In this document: positions 1 through 8,178 of the stretch, one piece after another
Layout of the letters: every line of letters begins with the position of its first letter
How positions within the stretch are numbered: position 1 is the first letter of the stretch
Source of the DNA: CAZTZL01 sp964617625
GTDB lineage: Bacteria; Zhuqueibacterota; QNDG01; DSAB01
Length of the DNA stretch: 40,819 nt
Direction of reading: 5' to 3'
NCBI GenBank assembly: GCA_964617625.1
Contig: CAZTZL010000026.1
Location: 1 to 40,819 of the forward strand
Position numbers and translations under genes: made by a program
Notes under the pieces: model-generated
What the model was told of the DNA's origin: nothing
The model's database searches: none
What the model saw: the letters and a program-made list of their open reading frames with translations, nothing else

Positions 1-1
1 C

Positions 2-229
2 CAAGATCTTTTTGAAAATGTGTATGCTAAAGTACCTGAAGAAATGCGTGAGACATTAGCGTGCTTTTGTATTAATGATATTGATAATATTGTTTTCAAT
101 TTTAGAAACATACTTCCATATAAAGATTTGCCTTTGATAGTAGTAAATGGAGAACAAGAGCAATATCTTTTCAAAGATAATAATTATTTCTCAAAAAATG
201 AGAACGACAAGAAAATAACAACGGCATAG
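2..229 (+). CDS. C-terminal part of an unknown protein, last gene of an upstream integron cassette (5' cut by window)
   Basis: The frame is open from the first bases of the window (QDLFENVYAKV...), so the true start lies outside it; a GTG at 20 is available but has no clear ribosome binding site. About 75 residues are visible, mixed alpha/beta in character, with no signal peptide or membrane segment and no motif I recognise. The tail is Lys/Asn-rich. The stop codon (227-229) lies inside the attC site at 213-316, which is usual for integron cassettes, where the gene runs into its own recombination site. I infer that this is a cassette gene; its function is unknown. Confidence 0.6.
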   Translation, partial: QDLFENVYAKVPEEMRETLACFCINDIDNIVFNFRNILPYKDLPLIVVNGEQEQYLFKDNNYFSKNENDKKITTA

Positions 230-316
230 AGCGGACGCGAAACGCGTACTTATTTAGGTGATATTTGGGTGCACGCTGATCATTGGGCAGCGCGCCGCTC
301 ATGCCGGCCGTTATGT
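213..316 (+). other. attC recombination site 1 (integron cassette site)
   Basis: The site runs from R'' AAATAAC (213-219) to R' GTTATGT (310-316). The inner arms pair: AGCGG-A-CGCG (230-239) with CGCGCCGCT (291-299), leaving one unpaired A, and GGCAT (223-227) with ATGCC (301-305), leaving another. These extrahelical bases, the unpaired spacer next to TAAC/GTTA and the 104-bp length are the hallmarks of a folded attC bottom strand. Integrase would cut between G310 and T311. The orientation puts the integrase gene to the left, outside the window. Confidence 0.85.
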
Positions 317-365
317 TTCTTAAAATTCAAATTAATAATAGAACATCTTAGGTTGAAATAAATTA

Positions 366-1175
366 ATGACCAAATATGGAAAAAAGGTTATGAGTTCAGA
401 AAAAAAATTCAACTGGAAATTATTTTTTATCCTTTATGCAGGCGTAATTTTTGGGCTTCTGTCAGTACTTCCCTATACTCTATCACTGCAGGCTGGCAAA
501 TTAAAAACTATCACACTTCCAATGCCAATAGAAGTGATCATCATTATTCAATTGTTTGCAAACGCTTTGATTCTCGGTTTACTAACCGGTTTTGGGTTAT
601 ATCTTGGAAGCAAATATAATTTAGGGCTACCCATAATTGAGAAAATCTTAAAAAAAGAAAAGGTAGAAAGTAATCTTAAATTTATTTTTCCAATGTCTGC
701 GATTGTGGGCATCATTGCCTCATTCATAATTAGTGGACTAGATAAATGGATATTTGATTTAAATAAATACTTAACTCAGTTTGGTATAAATATTCCCGAA
801 TCAGTTCAACCCGCACCCTGGGAAGGATTTCTTGCTTCTTTTTATGGTGGAATTACAGAAGAGGTTTTGTTAAGGCTGTTTCTGCTATCTTTTATTGTAT
901 GGATCGGAATGTTAATTACCAGAAATAAAACGAACATGCCATCACTAACTATGCTCTGGATTGCGAATATTATTACTGCTGTAATATTCGGAATTGGACA
1001 TCTTCCTATGACTGTCACCCTGGGTGTTCCTTTAGATGCCTTTGTAATTAGTCGTGCAATTGTTTTAAATGGTATGGGTGGAATTGCATTTGGTTGGTTG
1101 TACTTTAAATATGGACTTGAAAGTGCTATGGTTGCACATTTTTGTGCTGATATTGTAATACATGTAATAATTTAG
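366..1175 (+). CDS. CPBP family intramembrane metalloprotease (Abi-type), cassette-borne
   Basis: A 269-residue polytopic membrane protein with about seven hydrophobic segments. It carries the three CPBP/Abi motifs in order: EEVLLR (E165, E166, R170), FGIGH (H212) and HFCAD (H258, D262). In this family these residues form the active site of a membrane-embedded endopeptidase related to Rce1 and to bacteriocin self-immunity proteins. The gene starts 55 bp after the attC1 cut point and is followed after 47 bp by attC2, so it is the only gene of a mobile cassette. No strong Shine-Dalgarno is visible; ATG 366 is the first in-frame start, with ATG 390 as an alternative. The substrate is unknown. 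Bacteriocin immunity, prenyl-protein processing or a defence role are all possible. Confidence 0.85.
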   Translation: MTKYGKKVMSSEKKFNWKLFFILYAGVIFGLLSVLPYTLSLQAGKLKTITLPMPIEVIIIIQLFANALILGLLTGFGLYLGSKYNLGLPIIEKILKKEKVESNLKFIFPMSAIVGIIASFIISGLDKWIFDLNKYLTQFGINIPESVQPAPWEGFLASFYGGITEEVLLRLFLLSFIVWIGMLITRNKTNMPSLTMLWIANIITAVIFGIGHLPMTVTLGVPLDAFVISRAIVLNGMGGIAFGWLYFKYGLESAMVAHFCADIVIHVII

Positions 1176-1222
1176 ATTGTAGATGTTCTTAGTTTTAGCT
1201 TAACATATATAAAATAAACGAA

Positions 1223-1344
1223 GCATAACACATCGCTCCAGCGGACGCGATCACGCCCGCTGGTGAACGGACAGGCTAAGTGATCCACGAAAAGTGTTGT
1301 GGTTTATAGAGTAAATGCCGCGCTGCTTAGTTCAGCCGTTATAC
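1223..1344 (+). other. attC recombination site 2 (integron cassette site)
   Basis: The site runs from R'' GCATAAC (1223-1229) to R' GTTATAC (1338-1344), 122 bp. The inner left arm AGCGGACGCG (1240-1249) pairs with CGCGCTGCT (1319-1327), again with one extrahelical A and one G-T wobble. The right end GCTTAGTTCAGCCGTTATAC closely resembles textbook attC right ends of the GGCTTAACTCAGGCGTTAGGC type in layout. It shares the GCGGACGCG left box with attC1. No further site follows, so this is the distal end of the array as far as the window shows. Confidence 0.85.
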
Positions 1345-1463
1345 CATCAATAGACATGAATGCAAAATTCCGATTGCCCGGGAGAAAAATTCATGTTTCA
1401 TTATTCGCCCGGAACAGATATCCGGTACAATCATAAATCATCCCAAACAACAAGGGCCAAACC

Positions 1464-2729
1464 ATGCGAATTAAATATTTATTGAAATCAGAGTATAAAT
1501 TTTTTCTTTTTCTTCTCATATCGGTTATAACAAGCTTGTTTGCGTTTTGCGGATCGTCTGACAATCAAAACCAGATGGATACAGAACAAACGCTTCGCAA
1601 AATTGCAGATAACGTCCTCGAGAGTGCGACCTTTCGATTTGTAGACCGGAAAAGCGGAAAACAATTTTCCGATCCCGAAGACGCGCCGCCGGACGCGGAC
1701 CTGTGGCCGGAAAGCCCCTACACGGACTGGCGATACTGGAACGGCGTCCTGAATATTGCCATGATCCGTCTGGACAGCGTGTTGAACGAACCGCCCTATT
1801 CCAATTTCGCCCTAAAAAACATCGCCTTCGGCTTTGACAATTATCCCTATTTTGAAAAGAAACACAAAGACCAGAACAAATGGAGCTATCCGTTCGGACA
1901 GCGGTTCATTCTTGAAGAGCTGGACGACGGGGGCGCCATGGGCGCCAGTGTGATCGAAGTGAACCGGCGCGATCCGCAGAAACGGTACGAGGAATACATC
2001 AATCAGGTGGCGGCGCACATGCTCAACCATCAGACCCGGCTCGAAGACGGCACCTTTGTCCGTGCCTTCCCGGTCAAATGGACACTCTGGGCGGACGATC
2101 TCTACATGGGCGTCTCGTTCCTGGCCCGCATGGGTGCCTGGTCGGGCGATTCACGGTATTTTGACGACGCTGCCCGGCAGGTCATTCATTTTCATCAATA
2201 TCTTTTCGACGAACGAATGGGATTGATGTGCCACAACTGGTATTCGGATAATGAACGGCCCGGTGTGGCATTCTGGGGGCGCGCCAACGGCTGGGCCCTT
2301 CTTGCCCAGGTCGATCTGCTGGATTGCCTGCCGGAAAACCATCCTCAGCGCAGTACACTTCTGAACCTGCTCCAACGCCATATTTTAGGAATTGCACGCT
2401 TTCAGGGCAGTGAGGGATTGTGGCACCAGCTGCTCGATAAAACGGATTCCTATCTGGAAACATCCGCCACTGCGATGTTCACATACTCGGTTGCGAGGGC
2501 CGTCAACAGAGGATACATCGAATCCCGATACGTTTCGATTGCGCAAAACGGATGGAAAGGCGTGCTCTCAAAAATACGGCCCGACGGGCAGATCGAAGGC
2601 GTCTGCACCGGCACGGTCGTGAGTGACAATTTAGTGGACTACTACCACCGGCCCGCTCCGCTCAACGACATACACGGCATCGGCTTTGTTTTGCTTGCAG
2701 GAAGCGAAGTGCTTCGACTGCCGAAATGA
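1464..2729 (+). CDS. GH105-type unsaturated glycuronyl (rhamnogalacturonyl) hydrolase, secreted
   Basis: 421 residues. An N-terminal hydrophobic segment (about residues 12-30) ending in FAFCGSS is a signal peptide; the Cys is a poor lipobox match, so lipidation is uncertain. The remainder fits the (alpha/alpha)6 barrel of the GH88/GH105 clan. WADDLYMG carries the predicted general acid/base pair D211-D212, and WGRANGWALLAQ is the family-typical WGRGNGW block. These enzymes hydrate the unsaturated galacturonate or glucuronate left by polysaccharide lyases. The gene stands alone, 119 bp after the last attC site. The first 100 bp are AT-rich and the rest much more GC-rich. Substrate specificity (pectin or ulvan type) cannot be fixed from sequence. 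Confidence 0.85.
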   Translation: MRIKYLLKSEYKFFLFLLISVITSLFAFCGSSDNQNQMDTEQTLRKIADNVLESATFRFVDRKSGKQFSDPEDAPPDADLWPESPYTDWRYWNGVLNIAMIRLDSVLNEPPYSNFALKNIAFGFDNYPYFEKKHKDQNKWSYPFGQRFILEELDDGGAMGASVIEVNRRDPQKRYEEYINQVAAHMLNHQTRLEDGTFVRAFPVKWTLWADDLYMGVSFLARMGAWSGDSRYFDDAARQVIHFHQYLFDERMGLMCHNWYSDNERPGVAFWGRANGWALLAQVDLLDCLPENHPQRSTLLNLLQRHILGIARFQGSEGLWHQLLDKTDSYLETSATAMFTYSVARAVNRGYIESRYVSIAQNGWKGVLSKIRPDGQIEGVCTGTVVSDNLVDYYHRPAPLNDIHGIGFVLLAGSEVLRLPK

Positions 2730-2994
2730 TCAAACGGATCCATTGTGATTTGGGTGCGCCCTATCCATAATTTTGCATCTCTTCCGGACCAAATCATCGA
2801 TCATGGTGATCTTCACAATCGGCTATATTCTCCGGCTGCATTATATTAGTATCAAATCGAATAATTTAACCAGAATTATTTCATACAAACAGAAAGTATT
2901 CCATAAAAAAGATACTTACAAAAAAATTTTGCATTTACCCGATTTGTTTATTACATTGAAACATGCGGAAAGTGTAATTAAGTAAAATAAATTC

Positions 2995-4926
2995 ATGAAA
3001 AGTGCGATTAAAAAATTAATGTTTCCGTTTATCGGATTTTTGTCCCTCCTCTGGTTTCTTATTCGGGTGATTCCCAAACCCAGCCGGGCCGCCTACCCCT
3101 GCATGAAAGCCGCGGCCCCAATCGCTTCCAGTTTCATCGTCTATCTTGGAGGCATTGCCGTTTCCCTGTTCGCTTATAGAAAAGCCCAAAAACATTTTCG
3201 TCAATCGCGTATCCTTGCCGGAGCTTGTTTGATCTTTCTATCAGTCGGGATCGGCATGTTTGCTTTTCTCCGTACGAATGATCAGGCCCGCGCTATGACT
3301 GCCGATTCATTCAATGATCCTCTCGGACCGAATAACCCCATCGGCGAAGCCAAAGGCATTTTCCCAGGGCGCGTGGTCTGGGTGCACCATCCGGACGCCA
3401 CCAATGAAAATTGCACAAACAGCAGTCACAGTGATGCCTACTGGCTTTCTTCGAATACCGATCAGGAAATCGTCGATCAGATGTTTTCCGAGGCGTTGAA
3501 ATCAGTGACCGGGAAAGAGAGCGATGCCGAAGCATGGGATGCGGTTTTTAAATATTTCAACAGCAATCACGGCAAAGGCGAAGCGGGTTATTCCGACTCT
3601 GAAACGATCTTCATTAAAATAAACGCAGTGACTGCCTGGAGCGGAGCCGCTCCGACCGGAGAAATGCCGGCCAGCCGGGCCATCGAATACGACACCACAC
3701 CGCAAACAATCATGACAATGCTCAGACAACTGGTAAACAACGCCGGAGTGCCGGAGGGAAATATTTATATCGGCGATCCCATGGCAGATATCTGGAACCA
3801 TTTGTACGAGTATTTTCATACGGAATTTCCGAATATCAACTACTGCTCGAAACGAACCATTCCCGGAAGATACAAGATTACGGCAAGCAACGAAGTTGGA
3901 ATCACTTATTCCGATCACGGCACGGTCATGGATCAGGTAACAACACACAAGTTCTTTAAAGAAATGATGAATGCGGATTATTTACTCAACATTCCTGCCA
4001 TGAAAGGGCACCGGTGGGGAGGCGTTACTTTCTTTGCAAAAAACCATTTCGGATCGAACACCACGGATGGTTCATGGCAGCTGCATAAGGGACTGATGAA
4101 CCCGGACGATGCGGGAATGAGATACGGCTATCATCTTTACAGGGTATTTGTCGATCTGATGGGCAGCAAATATCTGGGCGGAAAAACCCTGCTCTATTTT
4201 ATGGATGGATTATGGTCCACATCCTACGAACATCAAAAACCGCAAAAGTTCCGGTCCGCTCCGTTTAATAATGATTGGTGTTCATCGATTCTGCTGTCAT
4301 TGGATCCGGTGGCCGTCGAATCAGTCTGCCTGGACATTCTGCAAAAAGAATTTGTCGAAGAAGAAATTGTCGACGGCCAGGATGGACCTGTTCCGGACCG
4401 CTGGACTTTTGTGCAATGGGACGGTATCGACGATTACCTGCATCAGGCGGCGGATTCCTCGAACTGGCCGGAGGGCATCGCATACGACCCCGATAATTCA
4501 GGGACACCGCTGGGCAGCCTCGGTGTGCACGAGCACTGGAACGACACGACAAACATGGAGTACACACGTAATCTTGAAACCGGTGAAGGCATTGAATTGA
4601 TCAAAATCTTTCATGAGGCCAGTCCGGTTCGAATAGCATCCTCTGAGCAGCCCTCAAAATTCAGGATGTATCCCAACTATCCCAATCCGTTCAACCCATC
4701 CACGACGATCCGGTACGACTTGCCGGTCAATGCCAATGTCAATCTAACGGTCTACGATTTGAACGGGCGGGTCGTTCAGACGCTTGTCAATTCGGCCCAA
4801 TCTGTCGGTACTTATCAAATTAAATTGAATACAGTGGACATGGCATCGGGAGTGTACATTGCCCGCATCTGTATAACAGGCAAATTAAACAGAACCAAAA
4901 CGCAGCTTTTGTCGTTAATAAAATAG
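2995..4926 (+). CDS. DUF362-domain protein with membrane N-terminus and T9SS-type C-terminal domain (paralogue 1)
   Basis: 643 residues. The first 95 hold three hydrophobic segments around a conserved stretch, RVIPKPSRAAYPCMKAAAPI, seen again in the next gene. Residues about 100-540 match the DUF362 fold; MKGHRWGGVTFFAKNHFG is its typical K-x-H ... KNxFG core. DUF362 proteins are often iron-sulfur or redox associated, but no ferredoxin cysteine cluster is visible here. The C-terminus (about 560-643) begins NYPNPFNPSTTIRYDL and has the Ig-like T9SS sorting-domain pattern ending in a short basic tail. No strong ribosome binding site precedes ATG 2995; the match to the paralogue's start supports it. 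The function is not established. Confidence 0.75.
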   Translation: MKSAIKKLMFPFIGFLSLLWFLIRVIPKPSRAAYPCMKAAAPIASSFIVYLGGIAVSLFAYRKAQKHFRQSRILAGACLIFLSVGIGMFAFLRTNDQARAMTADSFNDPLGPNNPIGEAKGIFPGRVVWVHHPDATNENCTNSSHSDAYWLSSNTDQEIVDQMFSEALKSVTGKESDAEAWDAVFKYFNSNHGKGEAGYSDSETIFIKINAVTAWSGAAPTGEMPASRAIEYDTTPQTIMTMLRQLVNNAGVPEGNIYIGDPMADIWNHLYEYFHTEFPNINYCSKRTIPGRYKITASNEVGITYSDHGTVMDQVTTHKFFKEMMNADYLLNIPAMKGHRWGGVTFFAKNHFGSNTTDGSWQLHKGLMNPDDAGMRYGYHLYRVFVDLMGSKYLGGKTLLYFMDGLWSTSYEHQKPQKFRSAPFNNDWCSSILLSLDPVAVESVCLDILQKEFVEEEIVDGQDGPVPDRWTFVQWDGIDDYLHQAADSSNWPEGIAYDPDNSGTPLGSLGVHEHWNDTTNMEYTRNLETGEGIELIKIFHEASPVRIASSEQPSKFRMYPNYPNPFNPSTTIRYDLPVNANVNLTVYDLNGRVVQTLVNSAQSVGTYQIKLNTVDMASGVYIARICITGKLNRTKTQLLSLIK

Positions 4927-4998
4927 GTGTTTTATCTCAATTATGACTGAAAATGTAAAGATAAAAATATTATTCATCCCAAACAAATGGAGTGTATC

Positions 4999-6933
4999 AT
5001 GAAAGAAATACTCAAGAAAATGTTTTTCCCGGTCATTGGATTCATGGCTCTGGTCTGGTTTTTGGTTCGTGTGATTCCCAAGCCAACCCGTGCCACCTAC
5101 CCATGCATGAAGGCCACAGCGCCCATCGCGTTTTCCTTTGTCGTCTGGGTAACGGGCATGTTCAGTTCTGTTCTGTTTTTCAAAAAAGCGAAAAAATATT
5201 TCGTTCAGTCGCGGTATTTATTGTTTTCTTTGGCTTCGATTATCTGCGTCGTCCTGTTTCTGATTCCCATCATGCAGGATACACAACCGGTCAACGCAGT
5301 CTATTTAACCACGCTGGAAGCACCCAATACTCCGATGGGAACAGGCAAAGGGATTTTCCCGGGTCGTGTGGTCTGGGTGCACGATCCAGATGCAACCGAC
5401 GAGACCTGCAAGAACACTACCAATGATTACTGGTATCAGGACGACAATGCCAACCAGACGGTTATCGGCAATATGCTCTCCGAAGGTTTGCAGGAAATGA
5501 CAGGGACGACATCGGATGCAGCTGCCTGGGATGCCATCTTCCATTACTACAACAGCACACACGGACGCGGCGATGTCGGTTATACCGCCGGAGAAAAAAT
5601 TGTGATCAAAATCAATTTAAATGGTGAGGGCAATAGCAATCCCAGTGCCAACATTAATACGAGTCCTCAACTTTGTTATGTCCTGTTAGATCAACTGGTC
5701 AATGCAGCCGGTGTGGCTCAGGCAGATATCGGAATGGGTGATCCCAGCCACATGGATTATTATGGGTGGGGCAATACTCCCAAGCCGACAATGTGCTATT
5801 ATTGGGACAAATGCAAAGCCGACTTTCCAAATATACAATACTGGGGCAATGAAACCGGAATGACATCAACTCCAGCCTCAGCAGCGCCAGTCCTTTTTTC
5901 CGCCAATGGGGAGATCAGTGACAAACTGCCTCAATGCTATTTGGATGCCACATACATGATCAATGTACCCGTTTTAAAGAAACATCACCGCGCCGGTATC
6001 TCACTGTGCTGTAAAAATCATTTCGGTACAACGGCCCCTTATTACGGAGGCGCCTGGCAATGGCATCCTTCCCTGCCCTCTCCGGATGCAACCGGTGTGG
6101 CGGAGAATGGAGATTACGGCGTGTATCGGTGTCTCGTGGACTTGATGGGACACAAGGATCTGGGCGGTAAAACCATTCTTTTTCTAGTGGATGGAATTTG
6201 GAGTTCGGTCAACTGGGGACACCCGCCAATCAAATGGCGCATGGCACCGTTTAACAATGACTGGCCGAACTCGCTGTTTATGTCACAGGACCCGGTGGCC
6301 ATCGAATCCGTGGGTTTTGATTTCCTGTATTATGAATTCGATGAAAACAATCCCACCGAGGGCGGAACGCCCACTTCCGAAAAAGGCCCCTTCCCGCATT
6401 TCGCCGGAGTCGATGATTACCTTCATCAGGCAGCCGATCCGGCCAACTGGCCTGCCGGTATTCAGTATGATCCGGAAGATGACGGAACGATTTTAACAAG
6501 TATGGGAACGCACGAACACTGGAACAATGCCGACGAGAAAAAGTATTCCCGGAATCTGGGACTGGATACAGGGATTGATCTGGACTTGATCGAGGGTTCT
6601 ACTGCAGTGAATGGTCCAAATCACAACCAAGCCGGAATTGTGAAAAATTATGCGCTGGATCAGAATTTTCCAAATCCGTTCAATCCGGATACGGAAATTC
6701 AATACAGGCTTTCCGCGCCTTCAAACATTACACTGACTGTCTATCAAATCAACGGACAGCAGGTTCGTACACTTTATCACGGTTTTCAGGAAGTTGGAAC
6801 ACACATCCAAAAATGGGACGGTCTTCTTGAAAACGGTCTCCCCGCTCCATCAGGTGTTTATATATACCGACTTTCCGTACGGACCGGTAACGGTTCATCC
6901 CAGCAAGTGCGTAAAATGGTCCTGAACCGTTAG
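4999..6933 (+). CDS. DUF362-domain protein with membrane N-terminus and T9SS/FlgD-Ig-like C-terminus (paralogue 2)
   Basis: 644 residues from ATG 4999, chosen because GGAG (4989-4992) sits 6 bases upstream and the N-terminus then aligns with the preceding paralogue (KEILKKMFFPVIGF versus KSAIKKLMFPFIGF). The layout is the same: three hydrophobic segments with RVIPKPTRATYPCMKATAPI, a DUF362 region with LKKHHRAGISLCCKNHFG, and a C-terminal Ig-like domain starting NFPNPFNPDTEIQYRL. This C-terminus differs from paralogue 1, being closer to the FlgD-Ig variant (WDGLLENGLPAPSGVYIYRL). The two genes are probably a tandem duplication, separated by 72 bp and likely co-transcribed. A strong terminator follows. 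The function is unknown. Confidence 0.75.
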   Translation: MKEILKKMFFPVIGFMALVWFLVRVIPKPTRATYPCMKATAPIAFSFVVWVTGMFSSVLFFKKAKKYFVQSRYLLFSLASIICVVLFLIPIMQDTQPVNAVYLTTLEAPNTPMGTGKGIFPGRVVWVHDPDATDETCKNTTNDYWYQDDNANQTVIGNMLSEGLQEMTGTTSDAAAWDAIFHYYNSTHGRGDVGYTAGEKIVIKINLNGEGNSNPSANINTSPQLCYVLLDQLVNAAGVAQADIGMGDPSHMDYYGWGNTPKPTMCYYWDKCKADFPNIQYWGNETGMTSTPASAAPVLFSANGEISDKLPQCYLDATYMINVPVLKKHHRAGISLCCKNHFGTTAPYYGGAWQWHPSLPSPDATGVAENGDYGVYRCLVDLMGHKDLGGKTILFLVDGIWSSVNWGHPPIKWRMAPFNNDWPNSLFMSQDPVAIESVGFDFLYYEFDENNPTEGGTPTSEKGPFPHFAGVDDYLHQAADPANWPAGIQYDPEDDGTILTSMGTHEHWNNADEKKYSRNLGLDTGIDLDLIEGSTAVNGPNHNQAGIVKNYALDQNFPNPFNPDTEIQYRLSAPSNITLTVYQINGQQVRTLYHGFQEVGTHIQKWDGLLENGLPAPSGVYIYRLSVRTGNGSSQQVRKMVLNR

Positions 6934-6968
6934 GAAACAAACGCAATGTTTACAATCTGACTTTATTT

Positions 6969-7007
6969 CCGGGAGACAAATTTCAATTTGTCTCCCGGTT
7001 CTTGTTT
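6969..7007 (+). terminator. Rho-independent terminator after the DUF362 pair
   Basis: A perfect 13-bp stem, CCGGGAGACAAAT (6969-6981) with ATTTGTCTCCCGG (6986-6998), a 4-nt loop and a T-rich tail (TTCTTGTTT). It ends the DUF362 unit 35 bp after its stop codon and just before the next gene's ribosome binding site. Confidence 0.85.
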
Positions 7008-7030
7008 AACCAAGCTTTTGTGAGGTTATC

Positions 7031-7750
7031 ATGTTTAAAAAAATCATTGCCGTCACATCCTTACTGCTCTTTATTATCTGGGCGGGATGTCAACATACAA
7101 CCGAACAGACTCCAACCGAAGGTTATCTTCAGGGAATCGTTAAATGCCTGCTCCCGAATGGCGCAGCTCCGGTGTTTCGAGCTTTTATTTTATGGGGAGA
7201 CAGTCTTCTCGCAACAACGGACTCACAGGGTTCGTACCATATTAATAATTTAGAAGTCGGGAATTACGACCTCACTTGTTCCGCTCTGTTTTGCGGAGAT
7301 ACCATTCAGTCGGTTCAAATACAGGGAGATCGTACCGTCACGCTTGATTTCAATCTGCGACCTGACTCTTCCACGGGACTGGTTGTCGGCGAATTTCAAG
7401 ACGGATTTTTGTTTCAGCAACGTCTGCAGGAGGATTCGTCGCTGGCTGATTGGAGCGAGAAAGATATTTACGACGCGGCCACCGGCGCAACGCTTCAATT
7501 CAAAACACTGGGATATACTGTTCCTGACCGCTTTGTCTCTATGGGGGACACCTCACTGACCACTTCGGACTATTGGGGACAATACGGGGTTTATATTCCC
7601 TCCGGAACATATCCGCTGACAGGATCGTGCGAGGGATACGAAAACGTCATGTGTGTTGTGAATATCCAGCCCGATTCACGGAATTATATCAATTTCATAT
7701 TGCCCAGAGAAACAGTAGCAAAACCCATTGCAAAATTAGACAGGGATTAA
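7031..7750 (+). CDS. Lipoprotein with carboxypeptidase-regulatory-like domain
   Basis: 239 residues. A signal peptide ends in IWAGC (residues 15-19), a good lipobox, so this is a lipoprotein of the inner or outer membrane. Residues about 33-115 (GYLQGIVKCLL ... DSQGSYHINNLEVGNYDL) match the CarboxypepD_reg-like beta-sandwich common in surface proteins of this supergroup. The last 70 residues are a second beta-rich unit, copied almost exactly at 14325-14559. GAGG precedes ATG 7031 by a normal distance. It follows the DUF362 pair but is separated by a terminator. Probably a small surface adhesin or accessory protein; the exact role is unknown. Confidence 0.7.
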   Translation: MFKKIIAVTSLLLFIIWAGCQHTTEQTPTEGYLQGIVKCLLPNGAAPVFRAFILWGDSLLATTDSQGSYHINNLEVGNYDLTCSALFCGDTIQSVQIQGDRTVTLDFNLRPDSSTGLVVGEFQDGFLFQQRLQEDSSLADWSEKDIYDAATGATLQFKTLGYTVPDRFVSMGDTSLTTSDYWGQYGVYIPSGTYPLTGSCEGYENVMCVVNIQPDSRNYINFILPRETVAKPIAKLDRD

Positions 7751-7847
7751 ATTAAACAATCTCATCAAGGGGTTGTATCAAAAGTCAATTGAGTCAGATT
7801 TATTTTTTTGATGCAGCCCTTTTTCTGTTTTCCGGTTTCCATTCTCC
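7516..7847 (+). repeat. 332-bp direct repeat, copy A (3' end of lipoprotein gene plus hairpin)
   Basis: This is near-identical to 14325-14655. The coding part appears base-for-base identical; the only differences I find are a one-T indel and two transitions in the last 60 bp. The copies are in the same orientation, 6809 bp apart. It includes the final 78 codons of the lipoprotein gene and the palindromic element at 7769-7819. Confidence 0.95.
7769..7825 (+). terminator. Palindromic terminator-like repeat, copy 1
   Basis: GGGTTGTATCAAAA (7770-7783) pairs with TTTTGATGCAGCCC (7806-7819), with two G-T wobbles and a loop of about 22 nt, followed by TTTTTCTGTTTTCC. It has the layout of an intrinsic terminator 20 bp after the lipoprotein stop codon. 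Relatives lie at 9683 and 14578, each followed by the same pyrimidine-rich CCGGTTTCC tract, so it may be a dispersed repeat family serving as a terminator. Confidence 0.65.
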
Positions 7848-8073
7848 TATTTACCTTATTATTCCACATTCTACTTGCTTCTTTATATATCAGAAGTAGT
7901 ACTTTGAATAAAACAAACCATATTTACTCCAATTTCGAAATATTACTTGACTTTCTACAATAATATAATTTATTTTAATATGTATTCATTATTATTGATA
8001 TAATAAAGGACCATTGCTTATATAAATCCATATTTCGAATTTCCTTATTTAATCCTTTAAAGTAAGGATATTC
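7848..8073. other. AT-rich intergenic stretch
   Basis: About 225 bp after the repeat with no credible ORF. It is very AT-rich with many TTATT and ATATT runs; apart from the promoter candidate just downstream I see nothing definite in it. Confidence 0.5.
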
Positions 8074-8102
8074 TTGACTAGGAACCTATAACAGAATATA
8101 GT
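8074..8102 (+). promoter_or_regulatory. Sigma-70-like promoter for the hybrid sensor gene
   Basis: TTGACT (8074-8079), a 17-bp spacer, then TATAGT (8097-8102). It would give a leader of about 70 nt before ATG 8179. The match is good, but promoter consensus varies in this supergroup. Confidence 0.45.
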
Positions 8103-8178
8103 AGTGGAACAAATGACTTCGATCTCCCCTTTCTTGAGGCAGAATCCAGTTGTTTGTAAATGGGAAGAGGAGTAAAAT

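Noticed and set aside
1812..2463. Several minus-strand frames inside the GH105 gene
   Set aside because: They are shadows of the GC-rich coding strand; the same holds for the antisense frames within the DUF362, GT4, GH127, GH43 and P-type ATPase genes.
2773..2985. Open frame of 70 residues between GH105 and the first DUF362 gene
   Set aside because: No ribosome binding site, AT-rich low-complexity translation and no recognisable pattern; probably chance.
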